From positions 34,190 through 98,189 of the forward strand of contig JAUNQI010000005.1 in the NCBI GenBank assembly GCA_030536255.1: a stretch of DNA of 64,000 nt, given 5' to 3'. Origin of the DNA: Eubacteriales bacterium (GTDB taxonomy: Bacteria > Bacillota > Clostridia > Oscillospirales > Oscillospiraceae). Under the pieces are notes generated by a model, which saw nothing but the letters and a program-made list of their open reading frames with translations, was not told where the DNA came from and did not search any database. Position numbers and translations under genes: made by a program. Of this stretch, positions 18,181-28,504 are shown piece by piece. The number at the start of each line of letters is the position of its first letter. Within the stretch, counting starts at the first letter, position 1.

Positions 18181-18690
18181 TTATGTGGTGGATTTATCAT
18201 CCTCACCCTTATATAGTATAGATGTTGTACTGCGTGCATGACAAAGCGCAAGAGCAACAGCATCAGCAGCATCATCGGGCTTCGGAGCGGCTTTCAGTCC
18301 GCACAGCCTTTTTACCATATCCATAACCTGCTTTTTATCCGCTCTTCCGTATCCGACAACAGCATCCTTCACCTGAAGAGGCGTATATTCATAAATCGCA
18401 AGACCGGACTTTCTGCAGGCAAGAAGGATCACACCTCTGCCATGCGCGACTGCGATGCCAGTAGTCAGGTTTGTATTAAAAAACAGCTCTTCAATTGCAA
18501 CAACATCGGGTTTATAGGCCGCAATCAATTCAGTCAGATCATCAAAAATTGTACATAAACGATCTGAAAGAGGCGTATGGGCAGGAGTTGTGATAACGCC
18601 GCAGTTGATGAGATTGTATCTGTTCCCTTCAGTTTCAAGAATACTGAAACCGATCGTAGCAATTCCGGGATCAATTCCTAATATTTTCAT
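18181..18690 (-). CDS. ruvC: Holliday junction resolvase RuvC
   Basis: RuvC cuts Holliday junctions symmetrically. The 169-residue protein has the four acidic catalytic residues D7, E67, D140 and D143 in an RNase H fold. The start MKILGIDPG is the conserved family N-terminus, yet no Shine-Dalgarno sequence is present before the ATG. Instead a -10 TACAAT ends 7 bases upstream, so the mRNA probably begins at the ATG itself (leaderless). It is first in the ruvCAB unit. Confidence 0.96.
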   Translation of the reverse strand: MKILGIDPGIATIGFSILETEGNRYNLINCGVITTPAHTPLSDRLCTIFDDLTELIAAYKPDVVAIEELFFNTNLTTGIAVAHGRGVILLACRKSGLAIYEYTPLQVKDAVVGYGRADKKQVMDMVKRLCGLKAAPKPDDAADAVALALCHARSTTSILYKGEDDKSTT

Positions 18691-18696
18691 GTCTGC

Positions 18697-18725
18697 ATTG
18701 TAACATATAAAAAAATCCGGTGCAA
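18697..18725 (-). promoter_or_regulatory. ruvC promoter nested in the xerD terminator
   Basis: TTGCAC (18725-18720), 17-base spacer, TACAAT (18702-18697) on the minus strand. The -35 lies in the 3' arm of the xerD terminator hairpin and the spacer contains its T-tract. Predicted start falls at or next to the ruvC ATG (18690). Confidence 0.65.
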
Positions 18726-18743
18726 GCTGTTACATGCACCGGA
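18709..18743 (-). terminator. Rho-independent terminator of xerD
   Basis: A perfect 9-bp stem (TCCGGTGCA/TGCACCGGA, 18743-18716) with a 10-base loop, followed by seven T on the minus strand. It lies 17 bases after the xerD stop. Confidence 0.9.
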
Positions 18744-18759
18744 AGGAAATAATATCCTG

Positions 18760-19656
18760 TCAGTTGTGAGCTTTCGGATGTGCCCTGTTGTAGGTTTCCA
18801 TCAGCTGTTTTTTTACAAGATTCGAATAAACCTGCGTGGAAGAGATATCCGAATGACCGAGCATTTCCTGGATTGCGTGAATATCCGCACCATTTTCAAG
18901 AAGATGTGCTGCAAAGGAATGACGAAGCGTATGCGGGGTAATGTCCTTTTCTATTCCGGCACTCTTAGTATAGTACTTTATAATCTTCCAGAATCCCTGA
19001 CGGGACATTCTGTCACCCGAAACATTCACGAAAAGCGCTCTCTCATCCGGAAGCGCAACCATCTGAGGACGGACAAGAACAAGATAATTATCAAGCGCCT
19101 GAACCGCTTCTTCGTACATAGGAATAAATCTCTCTCTTCCCTTGCTTGCGCATCTGATGACGCCGCTTTCGATATTAACATCATCAACGTCCAGATTGAT
19201 CAGCTCGGATACTCTGATTCCCGTAGCATATAGAAGCTCAAGCATCGCTTTATCTCTGTAGCCTTTCGCATCGATCGGATGAGGCTGAGAAAGAAGAAGA
19301 TTGATCTCTTCATCCGTAAGGATCTCCGGGAGCTTCTGCTGGTTCTTTTCCGGGACAAGCTTCAGAGAAGGATTTTCCTTCATATAGCGGTTGATAACCA
19401 GATGCGTATACAGACCCTTTATGGACGCAATACTGCGGGAAACCGTAGCAACGGATTTACCAATGCTGCGAAGATGATCTATGTAACCGAGAATATCTTC
19501 CTCTTCCGCATTGACAATATCGCATCCGCATTCCGTTTCAAGATAAGCGGAAAGCTGCCGGATATCTCTGATATAAGAACTCAGAGTATTATCGGAAGCA
19601 TGCTTGTCATCGTGCAGATACTTCGTAAATATTGCAATCACATCAGAATCGTTCAT
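18760..19656 (-). CDS. xerD: Tyrosine recombinase XerD
   Basis: The 298-residue protein has an N-terminal SAM-like core-binding domain (1-95) and a C-terminal catalytic domain with R148, K172, H242-x-x-R245, H268 and the nucleophile Y277. Length and spacing match XerC/XerD, which resolve chromosome dimers at dif; similarity to XerD is best by the SSTQVY and GADIHAIQEMLGHSD wording. It stands alone between yajC and ruvC, not in a mobile element. A GAGGTG ribosome site precedes the ATG. Dif-like sequence motifs lie upstream. Confidence 0.92.
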   Translation of the reverse strand: MNDSDVIAIFTKYLHDDKHASDNTLSSYIRDIRQLSAYLETECGCDIVNAEEEDILGYIDHLRSIGKSVATVSRSIASIKGLYTHLVINRYMKENPSLKLVPEKNQQKLPEILTDEEINLLLSQPHPIDAKGYRDKAMLELLYATGIRVSELINLDVDDVNIESGVIRCASKGRERFIPMYEEAVQALDNYLVLVRPQMVALPDERALFVNVSGDRMSRQGFWKIIKYYTKSAGIEKDITPHTLRHSFAAHLLENGADIHAIQEMLGHSDISSTQVYSNLVKKQLMETYNRAHPKAHN

Positions 19657-19705
19657 AACACACCTCGAACCAGAGAAGTAACAATTAACATAATTAAGTG
19701 ATTAC

Positions 19706-19734
19706 AATATATTACAAATTAGTAAAAATTGCAA
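19706..19734 (-). promoter_or_regulatory. xerD promoter
   Basis: TTGCAA (19734-19729), 17-base spacer, TATATT (19711-19706) on the minus strand, about 50 bases before the xerD ATG. Confidence 0.65.
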
Positions 19735-19740
19735 GTACCA

Positions 19741-19780
19741 ATTTACATAAAATTAAAAATATTTTCTTTTTTATGTAAAT
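19741..19780. repeat. 12-bp perfect inverted repeat upstream of xerD
   Basis: Arms 19741-19752 and 19769-19780 are exact inverted copies, with a 16-base A/T spacer. The repeat unit TTATGTAAAT resembles the XerD-binding half of known dif sites. It is just upstream of the xerD -35, so it could be an operator or a recombinase-binding site. Confidence 0.6.
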
Positions 19781-19940
19781 CATTTCCGCAACATCTCTGT
19801 AAAGCCGCTGAAACACTGGGTTTTTTGAGTGTTAGTATTATATTATATAATTCATCTTATGTAAATATATTTTTATTATTTATATTTTATTTGACATAAG
19901 TTTGTTTCATATCATAAAGCCAAGCGGTAAGAAGAGGGAT

Positions 19941-19983
19941 AAAAAAGCAAAGCTTTTCACATTCCTGATGTAAAAAGCTTCGC
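19941..19983 (-). terminator. Rho-independent terminator of yajC
   Basis: A 16-bp stem with two G-T pairs (arms 19983-19968 and 19962-19947) and a 5-base loop, followed by six T on the minus strand. Confidence 0.88.
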
Positions 19984-20020
19984 CGGATCATATTGTATTA
20001 TTAAATAACGCAGGACTGAA

Positions 20021-20395
20021 TCAGGATTTTTTCTTTTTGCCAAAGAAAGAAGTAGCATTTGCGGCTTTTGCAGCCTCAGCAGCTTCCTGCTTTGCAGTCG
20101 TGGAAATCGCCCATTTCTTCAGCTGAATACGAACTCTGTCCTCACCGGTCTCGATGGTGATCGTATCCTCAGTTACCTGTACAACTTTCCCTATAATTCC
20201 GCCGATCGTTGTCAGCTCATCGCCAAGGGAAATGCTGTTGCGCATTTCTTCTGCCTGCTTTTTCTTCTTATTTTCAGGACGGATCAGCATGAAATAGAAG
20301 ACAGCAAACATGACAACAAGCATGACTATCATAGAACCGCCGCCTGCAGCAGCTTCTCCGGCCGCAGCTTCAGTAAGGAAAACAAAAGGATTCAT
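20021..20395 (-). CDS. yajC: Preprotein translocase subunit YajC
   Basis: YajC is a small partner of the SecDF part of the Sec translocon. The 124-residue protein has one membrane segment (about 22-41, VMLVVMFAVFYFMLIRP), then the conserved SLGDELTTIGGIIGKV region and a basic, alanine-rich tail. Start at the ATG 20395, which has a GGAGG 8 bases upstream. The gene has its own promoter and terminator although it follows tgt, a common genomic neighbour. Confidence 0.93.
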   Translation of the reverse strand: MNPFVFLTEAAAGEAAAGGGSMIVMLVVMFAVFYFMLIRPENKKKKQAEEMRNSISLGDELTTIGGIIGKVVQVTEDTITIETGEDRVRIQLKKWAISTTAKQEAAEAAKAANATSFFGKKKKS

Positions 20396-20424
20396 TCGGT
20401 ATACCTCCAAAAATAATTCAATTT

Positions 20425-20453
20425 ATTATACAATCAGTATAAGATAATTGCAA
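20425..20453 (-). promoter_or_regulatory. yajC promoter
   Basis: TTGCAA (20453-20448), 17-base spacer, TATAAT (20430-20425) on the minus strand, starting 30 bases before the yajC ATG. Confidence 0.8.
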
Positions 20454-20464
20454 GGACTAATTGG

Positions 20465-21595
20465 TTATATTCTTTTATCCAGAACACCGAAATATCTGCT
20501 GCGGAACTCGGCATAGTCTCCTCCGTCAAGGGCATCCCGTATCCTGGTCATCAGGCTGTTATAAAAATAGAGATTATGCATAACGGAAAGACGCATAGCC
20601 AGCATTTCCTCCGCTTTGAAAAGGTGACGCAGATAAGCTCTGGAATACCTTCTGCAAACCGGGCAGTCACACTGTGGATCGATTGGCTGCTCATCTGTGG
20701 AATATTTTTCATTTTTTATATTAATGATGCCGTTCCAGGTGAAAAGATGACCATGTCTCCCGTTCCTTGCCGGCATAACGCAGTCAAAGAAATCCACGCC
20801 GCGCCATACCGCTTCAATAATATTCGACGGAGTACCAACACCCATCAAATAACGGGGTCTGTCAGCAGGCATATATTCTTCGACGGCCTCTATGGTATCG
20901 TACATCTCCTGATGCGTCTCGCCGACTGCAAGCCCGCCGATCGCATAACCGGGAAGATCAAGTTCAGCAATACGCTTCATATGGCTGATCCGGATATCAT
21001 GAAACACAGCTCCCTGATTAATTCCCCAGAGCATCTGTCCCGGATTCACAGCGTCATCCTCTGAATTGTAGCGGATATTCGCTTCCTTGCATCTCTCCAG
21101 CCAGCGGACAGTCCTTGCACAGGATCTTTCCACATATTCACGGGGAGACGGGATCTTAATGCATTCGTCAAAAGCCATAGCGATATCTGATCCAAGATTA
21201 GACTGGATTCGCATGCTTTCCTCCGGACCCATAAAAATATGACGTCCGTCGACATGAGAATTAAATGCAACGCCCTCTTCTGTGATCTTTCTCAAGCTTG
21301 CAAGAGAAAAGATCTGAAATCCGCCGCTGTCCGTGAGTATGGGACCATCCCACGTCATAAATTTGTGCAGACCACCCATTTTCTTGATTAGCTCATCTCC
21401 TGGTCTGACATGGAGATGATAAGTGTTGGAGAGCTCGACCTGACAGTTAATCCTTGCCAGATCCTCTGCGGAAAGAGCGCCCTTGATAGCGCCCTGCGTA
21501 CCGACGTTCATAAAAACAGGAGTCTGAACCGTTCCGTGCGGAGTGGTAAATTCTCCTCTTCTTGCATGGCCCTCTTTTTTAATTAGTTTGTACAT
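20465..21595 (-). CDS. tgt: Queuine tRNA-guanine transglycosylase
   Basis: TGT swaps guanine-34 of certain tRNAs for the preQ1 base. The 376-residue TIM-barrel protein has the substrate loop LTDSGGFQIFSL, the GIxQGAVF-like GINQGAVFHDIR, nucleophile region GVDFFDCVMPARNGRHG, and the zinc site CDCPVCRRYSRAYLRHLF. A GGAG precedes the ATG. It follows queA, the next enzyme of the same pathway, by 12 bases. No queuosine precursor synthesis genes are in view. Confidence 0.97.
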   Translation of the reverse strand: MYKLIKKEGHARRGEFTTPHGTVQTPVFMNVGTQGAIKGALSAEDLARINCQVELSNTYHLHVRPGDELIKKMGGLHKFMTWDGPILTDSGGFQIFSLASLRKITEEGVAFNSHVDGRHIFMGPEESMRIQSNLGSDIAMAFDECIKIPSPREYVERSCARTVRWLERCKEANIRYNSEDDAVNPGQMLWGINQGAVFHDIRISHMKRIAELDLPGYAIGGLAVGETHQEMYDTIEAVEEYMPADRPRYLMGVGTPSNIIEAVWRGVDFFDCVMPARNGRHGHLFTWNGIINIKNEKYSTDEQPIDPQCDCPVCRRYSRAYLRHLFKAEEMLAMRLSVMHNLYFYNSLMTRIRDALDGGDYAEFRSRYFGVLDKRI

Positions 21596-21607
21596 AATAT
21601 CTCCGAT

Positions 21608-22630
21608 TTACATGATCAGGCAGCTGTCTCCAAACGAGAAAAAGCGATATTTCTCCTCGACAGCGCTTTTATAAGCATTCATTATATTTTCTCTTCCGGC
21701 AAGAGCCGAAACCAGCATGATTAGCGTTGATTCCGGAAGATGGAAATTCGTAACCAAAGCATCAATGCACTTAAACTGATATCCGGGATAGATAAAAATA
21801 TCCGTCCAGCCGGAAGTACATTTTAAAAATCCGTTTTCATCGGTAAAGCTTTCAAGCGTTCTGCAGGACGTTGTACCTACAGCAATAATCCTGCCTCCGG
21901 ATTGTTTTGTACTGTTTACCGCATCTGCCGTTTCCTGAGGAACGATACAAAACTCGGAATGCATCTCATGATCTTCTATCTCGTCTTCTTTCACAGGGCG
22001 AAATGTTCCGAGACCGACATGAAGCGTGACGAAGCAGACCTTAACTCCCATGTCTCTTATTTTGTCAAGAAGCTCCTCCGTAAAATGAAGACCTGCAGTA
22101 GGTGCCGCAGCACTTCCAAGCTCTCTGGAGTAAACCGTCTGATATCTCTCCGGATCATTTAGCTCCGCTTTGATATAAGGAGGAAGAGGCATACGTCCGA
22201 GATGATCCAGGATCTCCAGAAAAATACCTTCGTATTCAAAGCGAACAATACGGTTTCCGCCTTCAACAATTTCCTCAACAATACCTTTCAGTTCTCCGTT
22301 GCCGAACAGGATTTCCTGTCCCGGACGAGTTTTTCTTCCTGGGCGGGAAAGGCATTCCCATCTGTTATCACCGAGATCACGAAGCAGAACAAGCTCAATG
22401 CTGCCTCCGGAGGGTCTGCTGCCAATCAGCCTTGCAGGAAGGACTCTGGAATCATTCAGGACAAGACAGTCTCCGGGATGCAGATAATCCGGAAGGTCAT
22501 AAAAATGTTTGTGCTCAAGGTCTCCCGTTTTTTTATCAATATGAAGCATACGGGAACCATCCCTTCTCTCCAAAGGAGTCTGGGCAATAAGCTCTTCAGG
22601 TAAATCAAAATAAAAATCGGATTTTTTCAT
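21608..22630 (-). CDS. queA: S-adenosylmethionine:tRNA ribosyltransferase-isomerase
   Basis: QueA moves the ribosyl part of SAM onto preQ1 in tRNA to make epoxyqueuosine. The 340-residue protein starts with the typical [18 protein letters not shown], has [21 protein letters not shown] and [10 protein letters not shown] motifs, and ends with a YRFFSFGD stretch. Length matches the family. Ribosome site is weak (AGAAAGCAG). Confidence 0.97.
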   Translation of the reverse strand: MKKSDFYFDLPEELIAQTPLERRDGSRMLHIDKKTGDLEHKHFYDLPDYLHPGDCLVLNDSRVLPARLIGSRPSGGSIELVLLRDLGDNRWECLSRPGRKTRPGQEILFGNGELKGIVEEIVEGGNRIVRFEYEGIFLEILDHLGRMPLPPYIKAELNDPERYQTVYSRELGSAAAPTAGLHFTEELLDKIRDMGVKVCFVTLHVGLGTFRPVKEDEIEDHEMHSEFCIVPQETADAVNSTKQSGGRIIAVGTTSCRTLESFTDENGFLKCTSGWTDIFIYPGYQFKCIDALVTNFHLPESTLIMLVSALAGRENIMNAYKSAVEEKYRFFSFGDSCLIM

Positions 22631-22669
22631 TATATGCTGCTTTCTGAATATTCATAGGATTTATACATT

Positions 22670-23626
22670 CTAATTGATAAATACTGAATCACTGAGAATC
22701 ATGTTCCCGGCCGGATCCGCAGATATCATTTTTTCTATATTCTGCCCGCCGGACTGATAGATCAGCTTAATCGCAGAATCCTCCGTCGGCGGAGCAACGA
22801 TAAGCTGCAGCGCTTCATTCTCCATTCTGCTGCAAAACCAGAGCTGCTGTTTTTCGTACCATTGATCATACTTTACCATGGCGGAAAGCCGAACATTTTT
22901 CACTTCTCCGGAAACACAGAGAAAGCACAGCGTTCCGGAGCTGACGGTATCGAGAAGATCCGTAATTGCAATTGCTTCTGCGTTCAGACCGTCAAATGCA
23001 AAACCTTCGGATGCAAACTGCTCTTCGTTAAAGATTCCGCATATTCCTGTCCCGGAGCTTTCGTTTTCGAAAGCCCCCGTTCTCAGCAATGCCTCACTTT
23101 CAGCAAGTTGCTCGCCGGTAGACAGGTCAAAGTAAAATGTCTCGGAAGTGATGGCTGTATGGTCAATATCATCAAGATAATCAGAAAAAGCCAGCATCAG
23201 CAAACCGTTTCTGCACTGAACAGAGCTGCATCTGTGAGAAAAAGAGAAAAGGAAACTACCTCCGTTATGATCCTCGGAGTGGAGAGAGAAATAATCTTCC
23301 GCAAGAGAAAGAAGATATGTTTCTCTGTCCATATTGATTGCTACTCCGTCATCAGACGGAACATAAGAAGCGTTATACGGTTCCAGTACGGAATTAATTC
23401 TTTCTGCCGCACCGGGATTATCTTCAATTACAACATAAGGATTTTCACAGGTATAGCTCAGAATTGCATTGATGCCCTCATTAGGGTCAAAAAACACTTG
23501 GTTCTCGTAGGAATAATGAATTACGACCTGATCGGATGCACCATCATTCTCAGCTGAAGCGCAGAACGAAGATGAAAACGGCAACAGGAGCAGGAGCGAA
23601 AATATCAGGCTAAAAACTTTTTTCAT
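22670..23626 (-). CDS. Secreted protein with DUF3298/RsiV-like fold (tentative)
   Basis: The 318-residue protein starts with a signal peptide (MKKVF, hydrophobic core, probable cleavage after ASA near residue 25); no lipobox cysteine in the right place. The body resembles extracellular DUF4163/DUF3298 domains: NPYVVIEDNPGAAERINSVLE early, a central SHRCSSVQCRNG region, then a SETFYFDLSTGEQL stretch. In some proteins this fold is the lysozyme-binding part of RsiV. There is no sigma factor next to it. It lies between queA (39 bases) and ligA (15 bases) and may ride the same transcript. Function unknown. Confidence 0.6.
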   Translation of the reverse strand: MKKVFSLIFSLLLLLPFSSSFCASAENDGASDQVVIHYSYENQVFFDPNEGINAILSYTCENPYVVIEDNPGAAERINSVLEPYNASYVPSDDGVAINMDRETYLLSLAEDYFSLHSEDHNGGSFLFSFSHRCSSVQCRNGLLMLAFSDYLDDIDHTAITSETFYFDLSTGEQLAESEALLRTGAFENESSGTGICGIFNEEQFASEGFAFDGLNAEAIAITDLLDTVSSGTLCFLCVSGEVKNVRLSAMVKYDQWYEKQQLWFCSRMENEALQLIVAPPTEDSAIKLIYQSGGQNIEKMISADPAGNMILSDSVFIN

Positions 23627-23641
23627 ATATTCGGCTCCTTT

Positions 23642-25669
<2,028 letters not shown>

Positions 25670-26920
25670 TCAGGAGACCATAGCGCTCGCAGCCATCATA
25701 ACACCAAGTCGGCCCGATTCATAGGTCAACCCGCCCTGGAGGAAAACAGTAAAGGGAGGTTTAAACGGCCCATCCGCAGAAAGCTCGATTGAGGATCCCT
25801 GAATAAACGAACCGTCGGCCATAATTACATCGCAGTCATAACCCGGCATGGGCCATGGTTCGGGAGAAACATAGGAATCGACCGGAGCTCCGGCCTGAAT
25901 TCCCTGACAGAACCGCTTCATATTCTCACCGCTTCCCAGAGAGATTCTCTGGATAATATCCGACCGCGGCTGAGAAGAGGACGGAGAGGTCTTCATCCCC
26001 ATCAGTTCCATCATAGAAGCCGCGAAAACTGCCGTTTTCAGTGCCTGAGCTACAATGTGAGGAGCCATAAAAAAGCCCTGAAACATCAGTCTCGTATTAC
26101 CAAGCGTTGAACCGACTTCTCCGCCGATTCCCGGGGACGTAAGGCGGAACGCTGCTCTCTCAACCAGATCTTTTCTGCCTGCAACATATCCTCCGGAAGG
26201 AGCAATTCCTCCACCGGGATTTTTTATCAATGAACCGGCGATCAGATCTGCCCCGACATGGGTGGGCTCCATTGTCTCTGTAAATTCTCCGTAACAGTTA
26301 TCTACGAATATATTTACGTCATCACGAACAGAATGAACGGTCTTGCAGATCTGACGAATATCTTCAATAAACAGCGTTCTTCTCTCTCCATATCCACAGG
26401 ATCGCTGGAGAATAACCGCTTTTACAGACGGATCCTGAAGAGCTTCCCTGATAGCGGGAATGTCCGGTTCTCCGTTTGAATTCAAATTTACCTGACCGTA
26501 TTCTATCCCGTAGAATTTTAAGGAGCCGAAATCATCCCCGTCAATACCGATCGCACGGCGAAGAGTATCATATGGCTCACCGGAAACAGAAAGGATCTTT
26601 TCACCCGGACGACAAAGTGCAAAAAGCGCAGCAGTTATGGCATGCGTACCATTCACAAACCCGATTCGAACAAGTGCTGCTTCCGCGCCGAAAACTTCCG
26701 CATATAACCTGTCCAGCGTATCCCTGCCGAGATCATCATAACCGTAGCCGGTCGTACCGGCAAAGCAGGCCTCCGAAACTTTACAGTTCTGAAAAGCCTT
26801 CATTACTCTTAACGTATTTTCTTTTGCTGTATCGTCAATATCCTTAAACTGATCCTCGATCCGTTCCTCTGCTTCCAGAGCAAGATCAACGATCTCCGGT
26901 TTAATTTCAGTAATATTCAT
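25670..26920 (-). CDS. PLP-dependent methionine gamma-lyase-like protein (YnbB / aluminium resistance family)
   Basis: The 416-residue protein belongs to the fold-type I PLP enzymes once labelled aluminium resistance proteins, related to methionine gamma-lyase. It has a TTGYGYDDLGRD region near 55-66, VRIGFVNGTHAI, DNCYGEF (PLP-ring aspartate) and SLIKNPGGG with the probable PLP lysine. The true substrate of the family is not established. It overlaps the murD stop by one base (TAATG) and lies 19 bases before ligA. Confidence 0.85.
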   Translation of the reverse strand: MNITEIKPEIVDLALEAEERIEDQFKDIDDTAKENTLRVMKAFQNCKVSEACFAGTTGYGYDDLGRDTLDRLYAEVFGAEAALVRIGFVNGTHAITAALFALCRPGEKILSVSGEPYDTLRRAIGIDGDDFGSLKFYGIEYGQVNLNSNGEPDIPAIREALQDPSVKAVILQRSCGYGERRTLFIEDIRQICKTVHSVRDDVNIFVDNCYGEFTETMEPTHVGADLIAGSLIKNPGGGIAPSGGYVAGRKDLVERAAFRLTSPGIGGEVGSTLGNTRLMFQGFFMAPHIVAQALKTAVFAASMMELMGMKTSPSSSQPRSDIIQRISLGSGENMKRFCQGIQAGAPVDSYVSPEPWPMPGYDCDVIMADGSFIQGSSIELSADGPFKPPFTVFLQGGLTYESGRLGVMMAASAMVS

Positions 26921-28365
26921 TACTTAAGCTCCATAATGAGTTTCTTAAAATAATTCCCGCGTTCTTCAAAATTTTTGAAATGATCGAAGGAAGCACAAGC
27001 GGGAGAAAAGAGCACAATATCATCTCGTTTCGCCAGCAATGATGCCGCTTTTACAGCATCTTCAAAAACCGGTTCTATTTTTATCGTAAATCCTTTTTCG
27101 CAGGCTTCTTTATAATAAACAGAATTACATATAGCCGAACTGATCTTTCCCGAGGTTGCACCGGTTATAACCGCGCTTTTTGCCTTAAGGCATACCTCGT
27201 CTCCCAAAGAATCAAACGGAATCTTTTTATCATATCCGCCGAGGATCACGACCGGAGGCTTTTTCATTGCATTCAGACCGGCAATTGTTCTGGATGGACT
27301 GGAACCGATTGAATCATTGATATATGTAACATCATGCAGGACCCGGACAGTTTCAAGACGGTGCTCTACACCTTTAAAGGTCCTGGCAACTGAGCTGCAG
27401 ACCTCATTTGACACATATCCGTACGTTGCCGTAAACGCAGCAATAAAGTTCTTCACATTATGCTCACCGGGAAGATAGATATCATCAACCGGCATAATGT
27501 ATTCAACCTCTCCGTTGACCATTCTCCAGATCCGTCCTTCTGCTACAAAAACGCCGTTCTGGGCTGCACGGAGCGATGGATCATTTCGATAAGATGCTAC
27601 CTCATTTAAAGCCGGATCACAGGTATTCATAGTAAACCACCGAACCATCGAAGGCGCTTCAACAGCAAAAACTGCCGAATTCGGATCATCCGCGTTCAGG
27701 ACGAGAGTATCATTTTCATTCTGACCAAGATATATGGACTTTTTTGCAGTCACATAATCATCAAAATCTTTATGCTTATCCAGATGATTCGGAGAAATGT
27801 TCGTAATAACAGATACATTCGGACGACATTTCATTGAATGCAGCTGAAACGAGCTAAGTTCCAGAACAGCAATATCCTCCGGCTGAATCATCGGGGTATC
27901 GCAAAGAAGCGGATGGCCGATATTTCCGCCAAGATGAACCGTATATCCGGCAGCCTTTAAAAGCTCTGAGATAATGGTGGTAGTAGTAGTTTTACCGTCG
28001 CTGCCGGTAACCGCAAAGATCCGGCAAGGACAAAGCTCAAAGAACACTTCCATCTCGGATGTAATTATAGCGCCCTTTTTTTTGGCTTCTTCCAAATGCT
28101 CATCGAACGGCATCAGACCGGGAGTGCGAAAAATAATGTCAAAATCAAGGTTATCCAGATAATCCGGGCCTAATCTGAGCTTTACCCCAAGGCTAACCAG
28201 ATTCAGGGCATCCATACCGAGCTGTTCAACACTGCGGGCATCGCAGGCTGTAACATCACATCCGGATACAGCCAGGAGACGAATAAGAGGAACATTGCTG
28301 ATGCCAATTCCGATAATTCCGATCCGCTTATCAGCTAACGAAGCAACATACTCATTAAGTGTCAT
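26920..28365 (-). CDS. murD: UDP-N-acetylmuramoyl-L-alanine--D-glutamate ligase
   Basis: MurD adds D-glutamate to UDP-MurNAc-L-Ala in peptidoglycan synthesis. The 481-residue protein has an N-terminal Rossmann domain (GIIGIGISNVPL), the ATP loop VTGSDGKTTTT, ELSSFQL, NISPNHLDKH and the C-terminal GGYDKKIPF and SPACASFDHFKNFEERG motifs. Somewhat longer than the usual 450. It has its own promoter upstream. It is the first gene of the murD-PLP enzyme-ligA run. Confidence 0.95.
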   Translation of the reverse strand: MTLNEYVASLADKRIGIIGIGISNVPLIRLLAVSGCDVTACDARSVEQLGMDALNLVSLGVKLRLGPDYLDNLDFDIIFRTPGLMPFDEHLEEAKKKGAIITSEMEVFFELCPCRIFAVTGSDGKTTTTTIISELLKAAGYTVHLGGNIGHPLLCDTPMIQPEDIAVLELSSFQLHSMKCRPNVSVITNISPNHLDKHKDFDDYVTAKKSIYLGQNENDTLVLNADDPNSAVFAVEAPSMVRWFTMNTCDPALNEVASYRNDPSLRAAQNGVFVAEGRIWRMVNGEVEYIMPVDDIYLPGEHNVKNFIAAFTATYGYVSNEVCSSVARTFKGVEHRLETVRVLHDVTYINDSIGSSPSRTIAGLNAMKKPPVVILGGYDKKIPFDSLGDEVCLKAKSAVITGATSGKISSAICNSVYYKEACEKGFTIKIEPVFEDAVKAASLLAKRDDIVLFSPACASFDHFKNFEERGNYFKKLIMELK

Positions 28366-28417
28366 GGCAATCTCCTAAATTAATAACTCTAATTTATACA
28401 CATAACAAAACTATTAT

Positions 28418-28445
28418 ATTATACCATGAAAAGCACGGTTTACAA
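28418..28445 (-). promoter_or_regulatory. murD promoter
   Basis: TTGTAA (28445-28440), 16-base spacer with TGG just before TATAAT (28423-28418) on the minus strand, an extended -10. Confidence 0.75.
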
Positions 28446-28467
28446 GTTATTTATGAGTTGACATCCG

Positions 28468-28476
28468 TGGTATAAT
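28468..28476 (+). promoter_or_regulatory. Extended -10 promoter of the sulfatase-like gene
   Basis: TGGTATAAT at 28468-28476 on the plus strand; no good -35 at 17 bases. It faces away from the murD promoter, with the two -10 boxes under 60 bases apart. Confidence 0.55.
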
Positions 28477-28504
28477 TAAATCATTGATTCCGGAGGAAAA
28501 TACT

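Larger units (their letters stand above)
19657..20020. other. AT-rich intergenic region with TTATGTAAAT repeats
   Basis: This 364-base gap between xerD and yajC holds no credible gene. It contains the xerD promoter (19706-19734), the yajC terminator (19941-19983), a perfect 12-bp inverted repeat ATTTACATAAAA (19741-19752) and TTTTATGTAAAT (19769-19780), and a third TTATGTAAAT at 19857-19866. The third copy forms the right half of a 28-bp dif-like layout (19840-19867): ATAA, six bases, TTAT at the core with 11-bp arms. Confidence 0.6.

Noticed and set aside
18760-19656. Integrase of a mobile element
   Set aside because: Flanked by housekeeping genes with no tRNA, attachment repeats or cargo; fits chromosomal XerD.
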